NCBI RefSeq assembly: GCF_001579845.1
Contig: NZ_CP007440.1
Coordinates: 2,874,029-2,938,028, forward strand
DNA: 64,000 nucleotides
Reading direction: 5' to 3'
Source of the DNA: Rhodoplanes sp. Z2-YC6860
Lineage (GTDB): Bacteria; Pseudomonadota; Alphaproteobacteria; Rhizobiales; Xanthobacteraceae
Under the pieces are notes generated by a model. That model worked only from the letters and a program-made list of their open reading frames with translations, ran no database searches and was not told the DNA's origin. Of this stretch, positions 27,137 through 35,694 are shown one piece after another. A program made the translations under genes and the position numbers. Numbering within the stretch: position 1 is the stretch's first letter; each line of letters opens with the position of its first letter.

Positions 27137-28534
27137 TTAGCTTCCGCCGCCGAACACTTCGCGTCCCCTGTCGGCCGCCGCGGCGATGGGCCGGTTCGGC
27201 AGACTTTCCTCGTCGTGGGACGCGCCCGGCCGCGGTCCGCTCTCGATCAGCCGATTGATGTAGTAGATGCCCATCGTGAACACGATGCCATAGACCACCA
27301 CGAACAGGATGAGCGTGGTCAGCACGTGGCTGGCCGAGACCGGCGAGATGGCGTCCGCGGTGCGCAGGATTCCGCGCGCGATCCAGGGCTGGCGGCCGGT
27401 CTCGGTGACAACCCAGCCCGAGATCACGGCGACGAAGCCGATCCACCACATCTGCGACATCACGCGCAGGTACCACCGCGTCTCGAACAGCGTGCCGCGC
27501 CACCAGAGAAACGCGCCAAAAAGCGCGGCCGCCACCATGAAGAAGCCGACCGCGAGCATGATGCGGAAAGCGAAGAACACCGGGACCACCGGCGGCCGCT
27601 CGGACGGCGGCACGTCCTTCAGGCCCGGAAACAGACCGTTCCACTCATGCGTCAGAACGAGCGATGAGCCATGCGGGATCGAAATCTCGAAAAGGTTCTT
27701 TTCGGCTTTTTGATCCGGCCAGGCAAAGATCGCGAAGTCGCCGGGCTTCGAGCCGTCCCAATGGCCTTCCATCGCCGCGATTTTCGTCGGCTGGTGCTTG
27801 AGCGTGTTGAGCCCGTGCTGATCGCCGATCAGCACCTGCAGCGGCGCGAGGATGGCGGCGAGCCCGATGGCCATGCGCAGCATCGTGCGGGCTTCGTCGA
27901 CATGGCGTCCGGCGACGAGATAACGGGCGCCCACCGCAAGCACGACAAAGGCCGTGGTCAGATAGGCCGCATTGAGCATATGCGCGAAACGATACGGGAA
28001 TGTCGGATTGAAGACGACCGCGAGCCAGTCGACCGGATAGGCGATGCCATCGCGGACCTCATGGCCGGCGGGCGATTGCATCCAGCTGTTGGCCGACAGA
28101 ATCCAGAACGCGGAGGTTGCGGTGCCGATAGCGACCACCGCGGCCGACAGAACGTAGAGCCACGGCGGTACGCGGTTGTAGCCGAACAGCAGAATGCCGA
28201 GGAAGGTCGCCTCCAGGAAAAAGGCGGTCAGCACCTCGTAGCCGAGCAGGGGGCCGAGCACGTTGCCGACGACCACGGAGAATCGGCTCCAATTGGTCCC
28301 GAACTGGTAGCTGAGCACGATTCCCGACACGACGCCCATCGCGAACGACACCGCGAAGACCTTCACCCAGAAGCGCATCAGCACGTGGTAGCGCTCGGCA
28401 TCGGTCTTCAGCCACAGCGCGCCGAGCGTAGCGATGTAGGCCGATAGCCCGATCGTGAAGGTGGGAAATATGATGTGGAATGTGATGGTGAAGGCGAACT
28501 GGAGACGAGCCAACAGGACAGCATCGAGGTCCAT
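27137..28534 (-). CDS. cydA: Cytochrome d ubiquinol oxidase subunit I (CydA/CioA, short Q-loop)
   Basis: 465 residues from ATG 28534 (GGAG nine bases upstream). Heme ligands are visible: H20 (TITFHIIFPTF), H185 (FAHMLNAAY) and the methionine in FFAFRIMLAV; E100 and E108 match the conserved glutamates. The Q-loop segment is TKIAAMEGHWDG and is short, and GRQPW is present, which fits the cyanide-insensitive (CioA) branch rather than the E. coli bd-I type. This terminal oxidase lets the cell respire at low oxygen or when heme-copper oxidases are inhibited. Divergent from the purine permease. Confidence 0.95.
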   Translation of the reverse strand: MDLDAVLLARLQFAFTITFHIIFPTFTIGLSAYIATLGALWLKTDAERYHVLMRFWVKVFAVSFAMGVVSGIVLSYQFGTNWSRFSVVVGNVLGPLLGYEVLTAFFLEATFLGILLFGYNRVPPWLYVLSAAVVAIGTATSAFWILSANSWMQSPAGHEVRDGIAYPVDWLAVVFNPTFPYRFAHMLNAAYLTTAFVVLAVGARYLVAGRHVDEARTMLRMAIGLAAILAPLQVLIGDQHGLNTLKHQPTKIAAMEGHWDGSKPGDFAIFAWPDQKAEKNLFEISIPHGSSLVLTHEWNGLFPGLKDVPPSERPPVVPVFFAFRIMLAVGFFMVAAALFGAFLWWRGTLFETRWYLRVMSQMWWIGFVAVISGWVVTETGRQPWIARGILRTADAISPVSASHVLTTLILFVVVYGIVFTMGIYYINRLIESGPRPGASHDEESLPNRPIAAAADRGREVFGGGS

Positions 28535-28666
28535 GATGCAATGCTCCGGCACCTTTCTTCGCCGCCTAATGTCGAACTCGCTGTTGAATTCCGCAAGTGC
28601 CTGATGTGTCGCGGCCTGCGCATCGCTATGCTGCAAATGCGCTGGGAGTTAACTGGGGGATTGGCA

Positions 28667-29989
28667 ATGAGCGACACCGCGGCAAAGCCTGTGGGCTTTC
28701 TGGAGCGCACCTTCGGGCTTGCGCAGCACGGCACCAACGTCCGCACCGAATTCGTTGCAGGAGCGACCACGTTCCTGACCATGGCCTATATCTTGTTCGT
28801 CAACCCGCAGATTCTCGGCAATGCCGGGATGGACAAGGGCGCGGTGTTTGTTGCGACCTGCATCGCGTCGGCGGTGTCGACGTTGGTGATGGCGTTCTAC
28901 GCCAACTATCCGATCGCGCTCGCGCCCGGTATGGGGCTGAATGCGTTCTTCGCGTTCACAGTGGTGCTTGGGTACAAATATTCGTGGCAGCAGGCGCTGG
29001 CGGCGGTGTTCTGCTCGGGCGCGATCTTCCTGCTGCTGTCGCTTTTCAGGGTCCGCGAATACATCATCGATGCGATCCCGAAGAACTTGAAGCTCGCGAT
29101 CTCGGCGGGGGTCGGCCTGTTTCTCGCGATCATCGCGCTGGAAGAGGCCAAGATCGTCGTGGCGCATCCGGCAACTCTGGTGACGCTCGGCGATCTCAAG
29201 CAATGGCCGGCGGCGCTGTGCCTGCTGGGCTTCGTGCTGATAGCGGCGCTGAACTATCGCAAGGTGATCGGCGGCACGGTGATCGGCATTCTGGTTGTCA
29301 CCATCATCGGTATTCCGCTCGGGCTCGCGCAATTCAACGGCGTCGCTTCGATGCCGCCGTCGCTTGCGCCGACGCTGTTCAAGCTCGACTTCTCCCGGAT
29401 CGCCGAGCAGACATTCCTGATCGTGGTGTTCAGCTTCCTCCTGGTCGACGTGTTCGACAATGCCGGTACGCTGATCGGTGTGAGTCATCGCGCGGGCCTC
29501 CTCGACAAAGACGGCAAGCTGCCGCGGATGCGGCAGGCGCTGCTCGCCGACAGCTTCGCCGCGATGTTCGGCTCGCTGATCGGCACATCGACCACGACGA
29601 GCTACATCGAAAGCGCGGCCGGGGTTGCGGCCGGCGGCCGCACCGGCATGACGGCGATGTTCGTTGCGCTGTTCTTCATTCTGGCGCTGTTCTTCTCGCC
29701 CCTTGCCGGCATGGTGCCGGCCTACGCCACCGCTGCGGCACTGCTTTATGTCGCCTGCGTGATGACCCAAGGCCTCGCCGACATGGCCTGGGACGATCTC
29801 ACCGAATACGCGCCAGCGGTGGTGACGGCTGTCACCATGCCGCTGACCTATTCGATCGCGACCGGCATCGGCCTTGGCTTCATCACTTACGTGTTGGCCA
29901 AGGTCATCGCCGGCAAGTTCACCGAGGCGAAGCCCGCCGTGGTGATCCTGGCACTGATCTTTGCCGCCAAATTCGCAATCACAGGATGA
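28667..29989 (+). CDS. NCS2-family purine permease (AzgA-like)
   Basis: 440 residues and about 12 membrane helices. LERTFGLAQHGTNVRTEFVAGATTFLTMAYILFVNP, AGMGLNAFFAFTVV-like GMGLNAFFAF and the later FVFSFLLVDVFDNAGTLIGV and GTSTTTSYIESAAGVAAGGRTG are the AzgA/GhxP (COG2252) signatures. These carry adenine, guanine or hypoxanthine in with protons. ATG 28667 has GGGGGA upstream; earlier in-frame ATGs overlap the cydA region. Its TGA overlaps the ATG of the next gene. Confidence 0.9.
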   Translation: MSDTAAKPVGFLERTFGLAQHGTNVRTEFVAGATTFLTMAYILFVNPQILGNAGMDKGAVFVATCIASAVSTLVMAFYANYPIALAPGMGLNAFFAFTVVLGYKYSWQQALAAVFCSGAIFLLLSLFRVREYIIDAIPKNLKLAISAGVGLFLAIIALEEAKIVVAHPATLVTLGDLKQWPAALCLLGFVLIAALNYRKVIGGTVIGILVVTIIGIPLGLAQFNGVASMPPSLAPTLFKLDFSRIAEQTFLIVVFSFLLVDVFDNAGTLIGVSHRAGLLDKDGKLPRMRQALLADSFAAMFGSLIGTSTTTSYIESAAGVAAGGRTGMTAMFVALFFILALFFSPLAGMVPAYATAAALLYVACVMTQGLADMAWDDLTEYAPAVVTAVTMPLTYSIATGIGLGFITYVLAKVIAGKFTEAKPAVVILALIFAAKFAITG

Positions 29990-30750
29990 GAATGATGCGA
30001 GGACTGAGGTTCGCCGGCGTGGCTTTGGCTGCGGCATTTGCACTTGGCGCGAATCCCGCAAATGCGGCCGACCTGAAGATTTTCGGCTCGCGCGTCACCA
30101 AGGTCATCGTCGGTGAGCTGGGGCCAAGCTTCGAGAAAGCCAACGGTTTCAAGCCGGAGGTGGTGGCCGACGTAGCTGCCGTGATGAAGCGGCGTATCGA
30201 GGGCGGTGAGCCATTCGATCTCGCCGTGCTGGTCGATTTCCAGATCGACGACCTGATCAAGTCCGGAAAAATCCTGGCCGACACCCGCACGGACATCATG
30301 TCGTCGGGCATTGGCGTTGCGGTCAAGCGCGGTGCGCCGAAGCCGGACATCAGCACGGTCGAGGCTTTCAAGAAGACGCTGCTGAACGCCAAGTCGATCA
30401 CCTACCTGAAGGAGGGTGCGAGCACGATCCACCTGCGCAAGGTGTTCCAGCAGCTCGGCATCGCCGATGCAATCAAGGGCAAGGCGGTCGAGACCGCGGG
30501 CGAGGAGGTGTCGGAGTTCGTCGCCGAGGGCAAAGTCGAGCTTGGCCTGATCGTCACGCCCAATATCATGTCGGTGCCGGACGCCGAACTGGTCGGCCCG
30601 CTGCCGGCCGAGATCAATTCCGTGGTGATGTTCACGGCCGGCGTGTCGGCGCAATCGCCGAACCAACAGGCGGCACGCGAGTTGATCAAGCTCCTGAAGA
30701 GCCCTGAGGCAAAGCCTGTGATCAAGGCCAAGGGCAACGACCCGGCTTAG
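29986..30750 (+). CDS. ModA-like periplasmic substrate-binding protein
   Basis: 254 residues. After a signal peptide (GVALAAAFALGANPANA) comes a type 2 periplasmic binding fold: LKIFGSRVTKVIVGELGPSFEKANGFKPE, GGEPFDLAVLVDFQIDDL, and IVTPNIMSV. It resembles the ModA-like solute-binding proteins but lacks an adjacent ABC permease and ATPase. Its ATG overlaps the permease stop (ATGA), so the two are translated together. Whether it serves the purine permease or another transporter is not known. Confidence 0.8.
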   Translation: MRMMRGLRFAGVALAAAFALGANPANAADLKIFGSRVTKVIVGELGPSFEKANGFKPEVVADVAAVMKRRIEGGEPFDLAVLVDFQIDDLIKSGKILADTRTDIMSSGIGVAVKRGAPKPDISTVEAFKKTLLNAKSITYLKEGASTIHLRKVFQQLGIADAIKGKAVETAGEEVSEFVAEGKVELGLIVTPNIMSVPDAELVGPLPAEINSVVMFTAGVSAQSPNQQAARELIKLLKSPEAKPVIKAKGNDPA

Positions 30751-30859
30751 GGCATGGCCTCAGTCATGGCGGCAATATCGAGAAGCTCACGCTGCCCAAT
30801 TGGCTCGGCGTCGCCTTGATCGCGCGCGATCCTCGTCGCGTACCGCTGAGCCGCCGGCG

Positions 30860-31990
30860 CTACGGCTTGAGGCCGTAGCGCACGAACTCCTCGGCAATGT
30901 CGCGGCGGATCGCCTTCGCGGCGGTCATGTCGGCCGTGCCGCCAGTCCGGTCGCCCTTGCGGGTCTTGGCGAGGCCGCGGCCATAGAGCGAGCCGGCAAG
31001 CTTCGGATCGAGCTTCAGCGCCGCGTCATAGTCCTTCATCGCGCTGTCGAGCTGATTGAGCTTCAGATAGACGAAGCCGCGGGTGTCCAGCACGTCGGGC
31101 GCATCGGCGTTGATCTTCAGCGCCTGATCGCAGTCGGCAAGCGCCTGCTGCGTCTGGCCGCTCACCGCGCGCACCCAGCAGCGCGCGTTCCAGGCGTCGG
31201 CATTGCCGGGCTGTATCCTTGTGACCTCGCCATAGTCGGCGGCGGCTCGGGCGAAGTCGCCCTTGCGCTGGTAGGCCGTGCCGCGGTTGTTGTAGGAGAG
31301 CGCCAAATTCGGGTTGGCCTTGATCGACTGATTGTAATCGGCAAGCGCGCGCTCGAGATCGTTCTTGGCTTCATAGGCCTGGGCGCGGCTGTTCAGGTAA
31401 TCGGGGTCCGAGCCGTCGAGACGCAGGGCCTGGCTGTAATCGCCGATTGCGCCGTCGAGGTCGTTCTTGCCGACCTTGGCGTTGCCACGGAAGTAATAGG
31501 CGTTGGCGAGATTCTTGGTCGTCTCGGTGATGATGGCGTCGCAGTTCTTGATTGCGATATCGGCTTCGGACGACTTGCCGTCGTTCATGCAGTATGCGGC
31601 GGTCTGCGCCGAGGTCTGCTGGGCTGGCGTTGCTTTGCTTGGAGCCTCCGCGGCCTGGCTCTCAGCCTGAGAATCCGGCACAGGCGAGGGGAGCGGAGCA
31701 GCCTGCTGCGGCGTCATTGGAGACGGCTGGGTCTCTATGGGCTGGGCTTGCACCGGCTGAGATTCTGCCTGGGGAGCTTGCACGAGCTCACGGACCGGCA
31801 CGGGCTCTTGGGTCGGCACGCCGCTCAATTCGGTCTGCGCCGGAGGCCCGGCAAGCTCGGACGGTGCCGGCTGATCGGGCTTCACTTTCGGCCGGAAGCC
31901 GAAATAGCCGCCCAAACCGATGGCGAAGATCAGCAACGCGCCCAGCATCAAAAGCTTAGACGATGGAAGGCTGCGCCGGTCACTAGTCAT
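30860..31990 (-). CDS. Membrane-anchored TPR protein
   Basis: 376 residues. One N-terminal anchor (about 12-30, LLMLGALLIFAIGLGGYFGF) is followed by a Pro/Gln/Ala-rich linker to about 130 and then several tetratricopeptide repeats (AYYFRGNAKVGKNDLDGAIGDYSQALRLD, ALADYNQSIKANPNLALSYNNRGTAYQRKGDF, LDTRGFVYLKLNQLDSAMKDYDAALKLDP). TPR arrays bind other proteins; the partner is unknown. Convergent with the ModA-like gene. Confidence 0.8.
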   Translation of the reverse strand: MTSDRRSLPSSKLLMLGALLIFAIGLGGYFGFRPKVKPDQPAPSELAGPPAQTELSGVPTQEPVPVRELVQAPQAESQPVQAQPIETQPSPMTPQQAAPLPSPVPDSQAESQAAEAPSKATPAQQTSAQTAAYCMNDGKSSEADIAIKNCDAIITETTKNLANAYYFRGNAKVGKNDLDGAIGDYSQALRLDGSDPDYLNSRAQAYEAKNDLERALADYNQSIKANPNLALSYNNRGTAYQRKGDFARAAADYGEVTRIQPGNADAWNARCWVRAVSGQTQQALADCDQALKINADAPDVLDTRGFVYLKLNQLDSAMKDYDAALKLDPKLAGSLYGRGLAKTRKGDRTGGTADMTAAKAIRRDIAEEFVRYGLKP

Positions 31991-32096
31991 GATCAGTCCC
32001 CGAATGCATCGAAATGCCCCCGGTGCCGCGCAATCCCGGTGGCGATTTCATCACAAGCATGCGAGCATCATCATTGCGTCCCAGCGGTGAAACGCA

Positions 32097-32390
32097 ATGC
32101 GGTCCGCGTTCTTTCTGTTGCTCAGGTTAATTTGCTATCCGGCGCTGGCGGTCATGCTTGCGGCGGCGATCGCGCTCGCCGTCGTTTGGGTTAACGGCCA
32201 ATGCCCGCCGTTCGATGAGGTCGGCGTCACCTGCGCAACCAAATCCTCTCAGGCGCTTGCGGACTTTGGCATTACGATCGCGCTGTTTTCGGCGATCACC
32301 GGAATTCCCGTGATCCCTGCGCTCGGTGGCGCGGCTTTCCTGTTTTTCGACCTGCGCCGCAAGCGAAAGCCTGGTCTCGACAAGCCTTAA
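32097..32390 (+). CDS. Small two-helix membrane protein, unrecognised
   Basis: 97 residues. Two hydrophobic segments (about 5-32 and 57-84) enclose a short loop with two cysteines (GQCPPFDEVGVTCATK) that may be disulfide-bonded outside the membrane; the end is basic (RRKRKPGL). Family not recognised. Its stop overlaps the convergent uracil-DNA glycosylase stop by four bases. The start is the first ATG of the frame with no clear ribosome-binding site. Confidence 0.6.
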   Translation: MRSAFFLLLRLICYPALAVMLAAAIALAVVWVNGQCPPFDEVGVTCATKSSQALADFGITIALFSAITGIPVIPALGGAAFLFFDLRRKRKPGLDKP

Positions 32391-33214
32391 CCGAGCGCCT
32401 TCTTGATCGCGAGCAGATCGCGCCAGGCGAGCCGCTTGCCGATCGGCGAACGCAGGAGATAGGCCGGGTGCAGCATCGGCATGGCACGGATCTCGCGCGT
32501 GCCGGTCTGATAGGAGAACCAGCGGCCGCGGTTTTTCATGATGCCTTGCACGTTGAGCAGCGCGCCGGTGGACGGCTGGCCGATGGTGACCAGCACGTCC
32601 GGGTCGCAAAGCTCGATCTGGCGCTGAACGAACGGCAGGCAGATTTGCGTCTCGACCGGCGTCGGCGTGCGATTGCCCGGCGGCCGCCACGGCACGATAT
32701 TGGCGATATAGACCTTGCTTCGATCGAGCCCGATTGCAGCCAGCATCCGGTCGAGCAATTGTCCGGACTTGCCGACGAAGGGCAGGCCCTGCCGGTCTTC
32801 CTCGGCGCCCGGCGCCTCGCCGACCAGCATCAGCCGCGACCCCGGCGTGCCGTCAGCAAACACGAGCCGGCTCGCGCCGTTCTTCAGCGCACAGCCGTCG
32901 AAGCCGTCGAGGATGGTTCGCAACTCGTCAAGGCTCGCGGCACTGCGCGCGGCCTCGCGAGCCGTCATCACGGCGGCATCGGGCGGTGGCGGCACCGGAG
33001 CGGATGGCAGAATGGACGCACTGACGGCGCGCACAGGCGCAGGGGAACGTGGCGCAGGGGAACGTTGCGCAGGGGCCGGCTCCGGCGCGGCGGCAGGCGC
33101 GGGCTCTTCGGCGGACAGCCAGTCGTTCGGCTCGTCGCGAAGCGCGATATCCACACCCGCTTCGCTGTAGAAAGCGAGCAGGTCGCGGTTGGCCTTGGCG
33201 CGGTCGATGTTCAT
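32387..33214 (-). CDS. Uracil-DNA glycosylase (family 4-like)
   Basis: 275 residues. A Pro/Ala-rich N-terminal arm of about 80 residues precedes the glycosylase: LMLVGEAPGAEEDRQGLPFVGKSGQLLDRML, VYIANIVPWRPPGNRTPTP and MLHPAYLLRSP. These are the catalytic and DNA-binding motifs of family 4-like enzymes that cut uracil from DNA. Only one cysteine stands where family 4 has C-x2-C (DGCALKNGA), and two later cysteines (TQICLPF, IELCDPD) remain, so the usual four-ligand 4Fe-4S site looks incomplete. It follows a hypothetical gene by 14 bases. Confidence 0.88.
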   Translation of the reverse strand: MNIDRAKANRDLLAFYSEAGVDIALRDEPNDWLSAEEPAPAAAPEPAPAQRSPAPRSPAPVRAVSASILPSAPVPPPPDAAVMTAREAARSAASLDELRTILDGFDGCALKNGASRLVFADGTPGSRLMLVGEAPGAEEDRQGLPFVGKSGQLLDRMLAAIGLDRSKVYIANIVPWRPPGNRTPTPVETQICLPFVQRQIELCDPDVLVTIGQPSTGALLNVQGIMKNRGRWFSYQTGTREIRAMPMLHPAYLLRSPIGKRLAWRDLLAIKKALG

Positions 33215-33228
33215 CCCGGCAGATATAG

Positions 33229-33792
33229 TCAGTCGAACAGCCGGTGCGCAGGCCCGCTCTGCAAAAGACCGAGCAGCACGATGATCAAACCGCCGGCCAC
33301 GGTGCCGAGCGCAGCCCCGATGATCGCCATCAGCAGCGGCCTAAAATGGTCGGGCGCTCGCTCGCTGGCCACCTCCTTGGCGTGCATCTCGATCGCGGTG
33401 TTGATGAGCACCTGAATCTGATCGGCGTTGAGCGGGCTGCTGGCTGCGTCGCCCTCCGGCTTCTCGGCGGAAGCCTTGCCGTTGGCCCCTTCCTTTGCCT
33501 CGCGCTTGATCGATTCCGAAAAGCGCCAGCGAAGCAGGACGCGCGGCTCGCCACGTAGCGTATAGGTCTTGAAGAATTCCGGATGTTGCTCGAAAACAGC
33601 CTGCCATTTCTTGCGCTCGGCAAACTTGATGGGAGACTGATCGAGTTGGTCGGATGTCAGCTCTTCGCTGGCCTCCAGCTCCGCGACCCAACGATTCAGG
33701 GTGGCGGACGGGCGATCTGCCACGGCCATTGTCTGGAGAGCTGCGATAACATTCGCCAGACGATCCGTTTCCAGATAGTGGCTCTTCGCCAT
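33229..33792 (-). CDS. Hypothetical protein with C-terminal membrane anchor
   Basis: 187 residues. The N-terminal domain (about 1-90) has ERKKWQAVFEQHPEFFKTYTLRGEPRVLLRWRF, which I recall from uncharacterised bacterial proteins without a named domain. A Glu/Ala/Lys-rich linker leads to PLLMAIIGAALGTVAGGLIIVLLGLL, a single helix near 155-180. It lies directly upstream of the uracil-DNA glycosylase gene, probably in one transcript, and is divergent from the ETF-QO gene. No function is assigned. Confidence 0.7.
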   Translation of the reverse strand: MAKSHYLETDRLANVIAALQTMAVADRPSATLNRWVAELEASEELTSDQLDQSPIKFAERKKWQAVFEQHPEFFKTYTLRGEPRVLLRWRFSESIKREAKEGANGKASAEKPEGDAASSPLNADQIQVLINTAIEMHAKEVASERAPDHFRPLLMAIIGAALGTVAGGLIIVLLGLLQSGPAHRLFD

Positions 33793-33871
33793 TTCCTAGC
33801 CCTCAACTCCCCAAGCTGGGCTATCATGCGACGGAGAAAATGCATGTGCAACAAAAGGTTGCGAGTTTACC

Positions 33872-35521
33872 ATGTCTGATCAGATGCCCGCCCGCGAATC
33901 CATGGAGTTCGACGTCGTTATCGTCGGCGCGGGCCCGGCGGGGCTTGCTGCAGCGATTCACCTTAAGCAGCGTTCGCCTGAACTCGGCGTCGTGGTGGTC
34001 GAGAAGGGTTCCGAGGTTGGCGCCCACATCCTGTCGGGCGCGGTGATCGACCCGATCGGCCTCGATCGCCTGCTGCCGGAATGGCGTTCCGAAGACACGC
34101 CGATCAAGACGCCCGTGACCGATGACCGGTTCTACTGGCTCGGCCAGTCCGGTGGCATGCGGCTGCCGAATTTCATGATGCCGCCGCTGATGTCGAACCA
34201 CGGCAACTTCATCGTCTCGCTGGGGAATGTGTGCCGCTGGCTCGCCACCAAGGCCGAGGCGTTGGGTGTGGAAATCTATCCGGGCTTCGCCGCGACCGAG
34301 GTGCTGTTCGAGAACGGCGCGGTGGTCGGCGTCGCCACCGGCGACATGGGCATCGCCAAGGATGGCAAGCCGCGTGGCGACTTCACCCGCGGCATGGAGC
34401 TCAAGGCTAAATACACGCTGTTCGCCGAGGGCGCGCGTGGCAGCCTGTCGAAAATACTGATCGCAAATTACGGCCTCGATCGTGGCCGCCAGCCGCAGAA
34501 GTTCGGCCTCGGCCTGAAGGAGCTCTGGCAGGTCGCGCCCGACAAGCACAAGCGCGGCCGGGTGCAGCACAGCTTCGGCTGGCCGCTCGGCAATTCCACG
34601 GGCGGCGGCTCCTTCCTCTACCACTTCGACGACAACCTCGTGGCGGTCGGCTTCGTCGTGCATCTCAACTACTCGAATCCGTATCTGTCGCCGTTCGAGG
34701 AATTCCAGCGCTTCAAGACCCACCCGGACATCAGCGGCATCTTCGAGGGCGGCAAGCGGCTGTCCTATGGCGCGCGTGCCATCACCGAAGGCGGCTATCA
34801 GTCGGTGCCGAAGCTCACCTTCCCGGGCGGAGCGCTGATCGGCTGCGCCGCGGGCTTTGTGAACGTGCCGCGCATCAAGGGCAGCCACAATGCGATCCTG
34901 TCCGGCATGCTTGCCGCGACGCATATCGCCGACGCGCTGACGCAGGGCCGCGCCCACGACGAGATCGCAAGCTACGAGGAAGCGTGGCGCGACGGCGAGA
35001 TCGGCAAGGATCTCTGGAAGGTCCGCAACGCCAAGCCGTTGTGGTCGAAGCTCGGCACGACGCTCGGCATCGCCGCCGGCGGCTTCGACATGTGGACCAA
35101 CACGCTCGGCTTCTCGCTGGTCGGCACGCTTGCCCACGGCAAGCCGGACTCCGATACGCTCAGGCCCGCGAACGAGTGCAAGCCGATCGCCTATCCCAAG
35201 CCCGACGGCAAATTGACCTTCGACCGCCTGTCATCGGTATTTCTCTCGAACACCAATCACGAGGAGGATCAGCCGCCGCATCTGCGTGTCGGGGACATGG
35301 CGCTCCAGCAGTCGTCCGAGCACGACATCTATGCCGGGCCGTCGGCGCGGTATTGCCCGGCCGGCGTATACGAGTGGGTCGAGGAGGCGGGAAAGCCGCG
35401 GTTTGTGATTAACGCGCAGAACTGCGTGCATTGCAAAACTTGCGACATCAAGGACCCCAACCGGAACATCACCTGGGTGCCGCCGGAAGGCAGCGGCGGG
35501 CCCAAGTATTCGAATATGTGA
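33872..35521 (+). CDS. Electron transfer flavoprotein-ubiquinone oxidoreductase
   Basis: 549 residues; passes electrons from ETF (fed by acyl-CoA and amino-acid dehydrogenases) to ubiquinone in the membrane. FAD site: FDVVIVGAGPAGLAAAIHL near the start. The C-terminal 4Fe-4S cluster cysteines are C495 (CPAGVYEW) and C518, C521, C524 (NCVHCKTCDIKDP). Length and motifs are typical of the family. The etfAB genes are not in this window. Confidence 0.96.
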   Translation: MSDQMPARESMEFDVVIVGAGPAGLAAAIHLKQRSPELGVVVVEKGSEVGAHILSGAVIDPIGLDRLLPEWRSEDTPIKTPVTDDRFYWLGQSGGMRLPNFMMPPLMSNHGNFIVSLGNVCRWLATKAEALGVEIYPGFAATEVLFENGAVVGVATGDMGIAKDGKPRGDFTRGMELKAKYTLFAEGARGSLSKILIANYGLDRGRQPQKFGLGLKELWQVAPDKHKRGRVQHSFGWPLGNSTGGGSFLYHFDDNLVAVGFVVHLNYSNPYLSPFEEFQRFKTHPDISGIFEGGKRLSYGARAITEGGYQSVPKLTFPGGALIGCAAGFVNVPRIKGSHNAILSGMLAATHIADALTQGRAHDEIASYEEAWRDGEIGKDLWKVRNAKPLWSKLGTTLGIAAGGFDMWTNTLGFSLVGTLAHGKPDSDTLRPANECKPIAYPKPDGKLTFDRLSSVFLSNTNHEEDQPPHLRVGDMALQQSSEHDIYAGPSARYCPAGVYEWVEEAGKPRFVINAQNCVHCKTCDIKDPNRNITWVPPEGSGGPKYSNM

Positions 35522-35694
35522 AGTCAGTTCCTGGCTGATTTTTAGGCTTCGTCACGATGCTGCCACACCGCGGGTTTGCAAGGTGTTGGGGGGATGGCGC
35601 GTGGCTGGGGCGTCCTTGCGGCGGCGCAGTAAAAAGGCCATCCTGCAGGCGACTCGGAGGGCTGGCGCACCGCCGCCCATGGAGGCATTCACTC

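Noticed and set aside
28597-29985. Plus-strand frame continuous with the ModA-like gene through the purine permease
   Set aside because: Arg/Asp-rich out-of-frame reading of the permease; the real start overlaps the permease stop at 29986.
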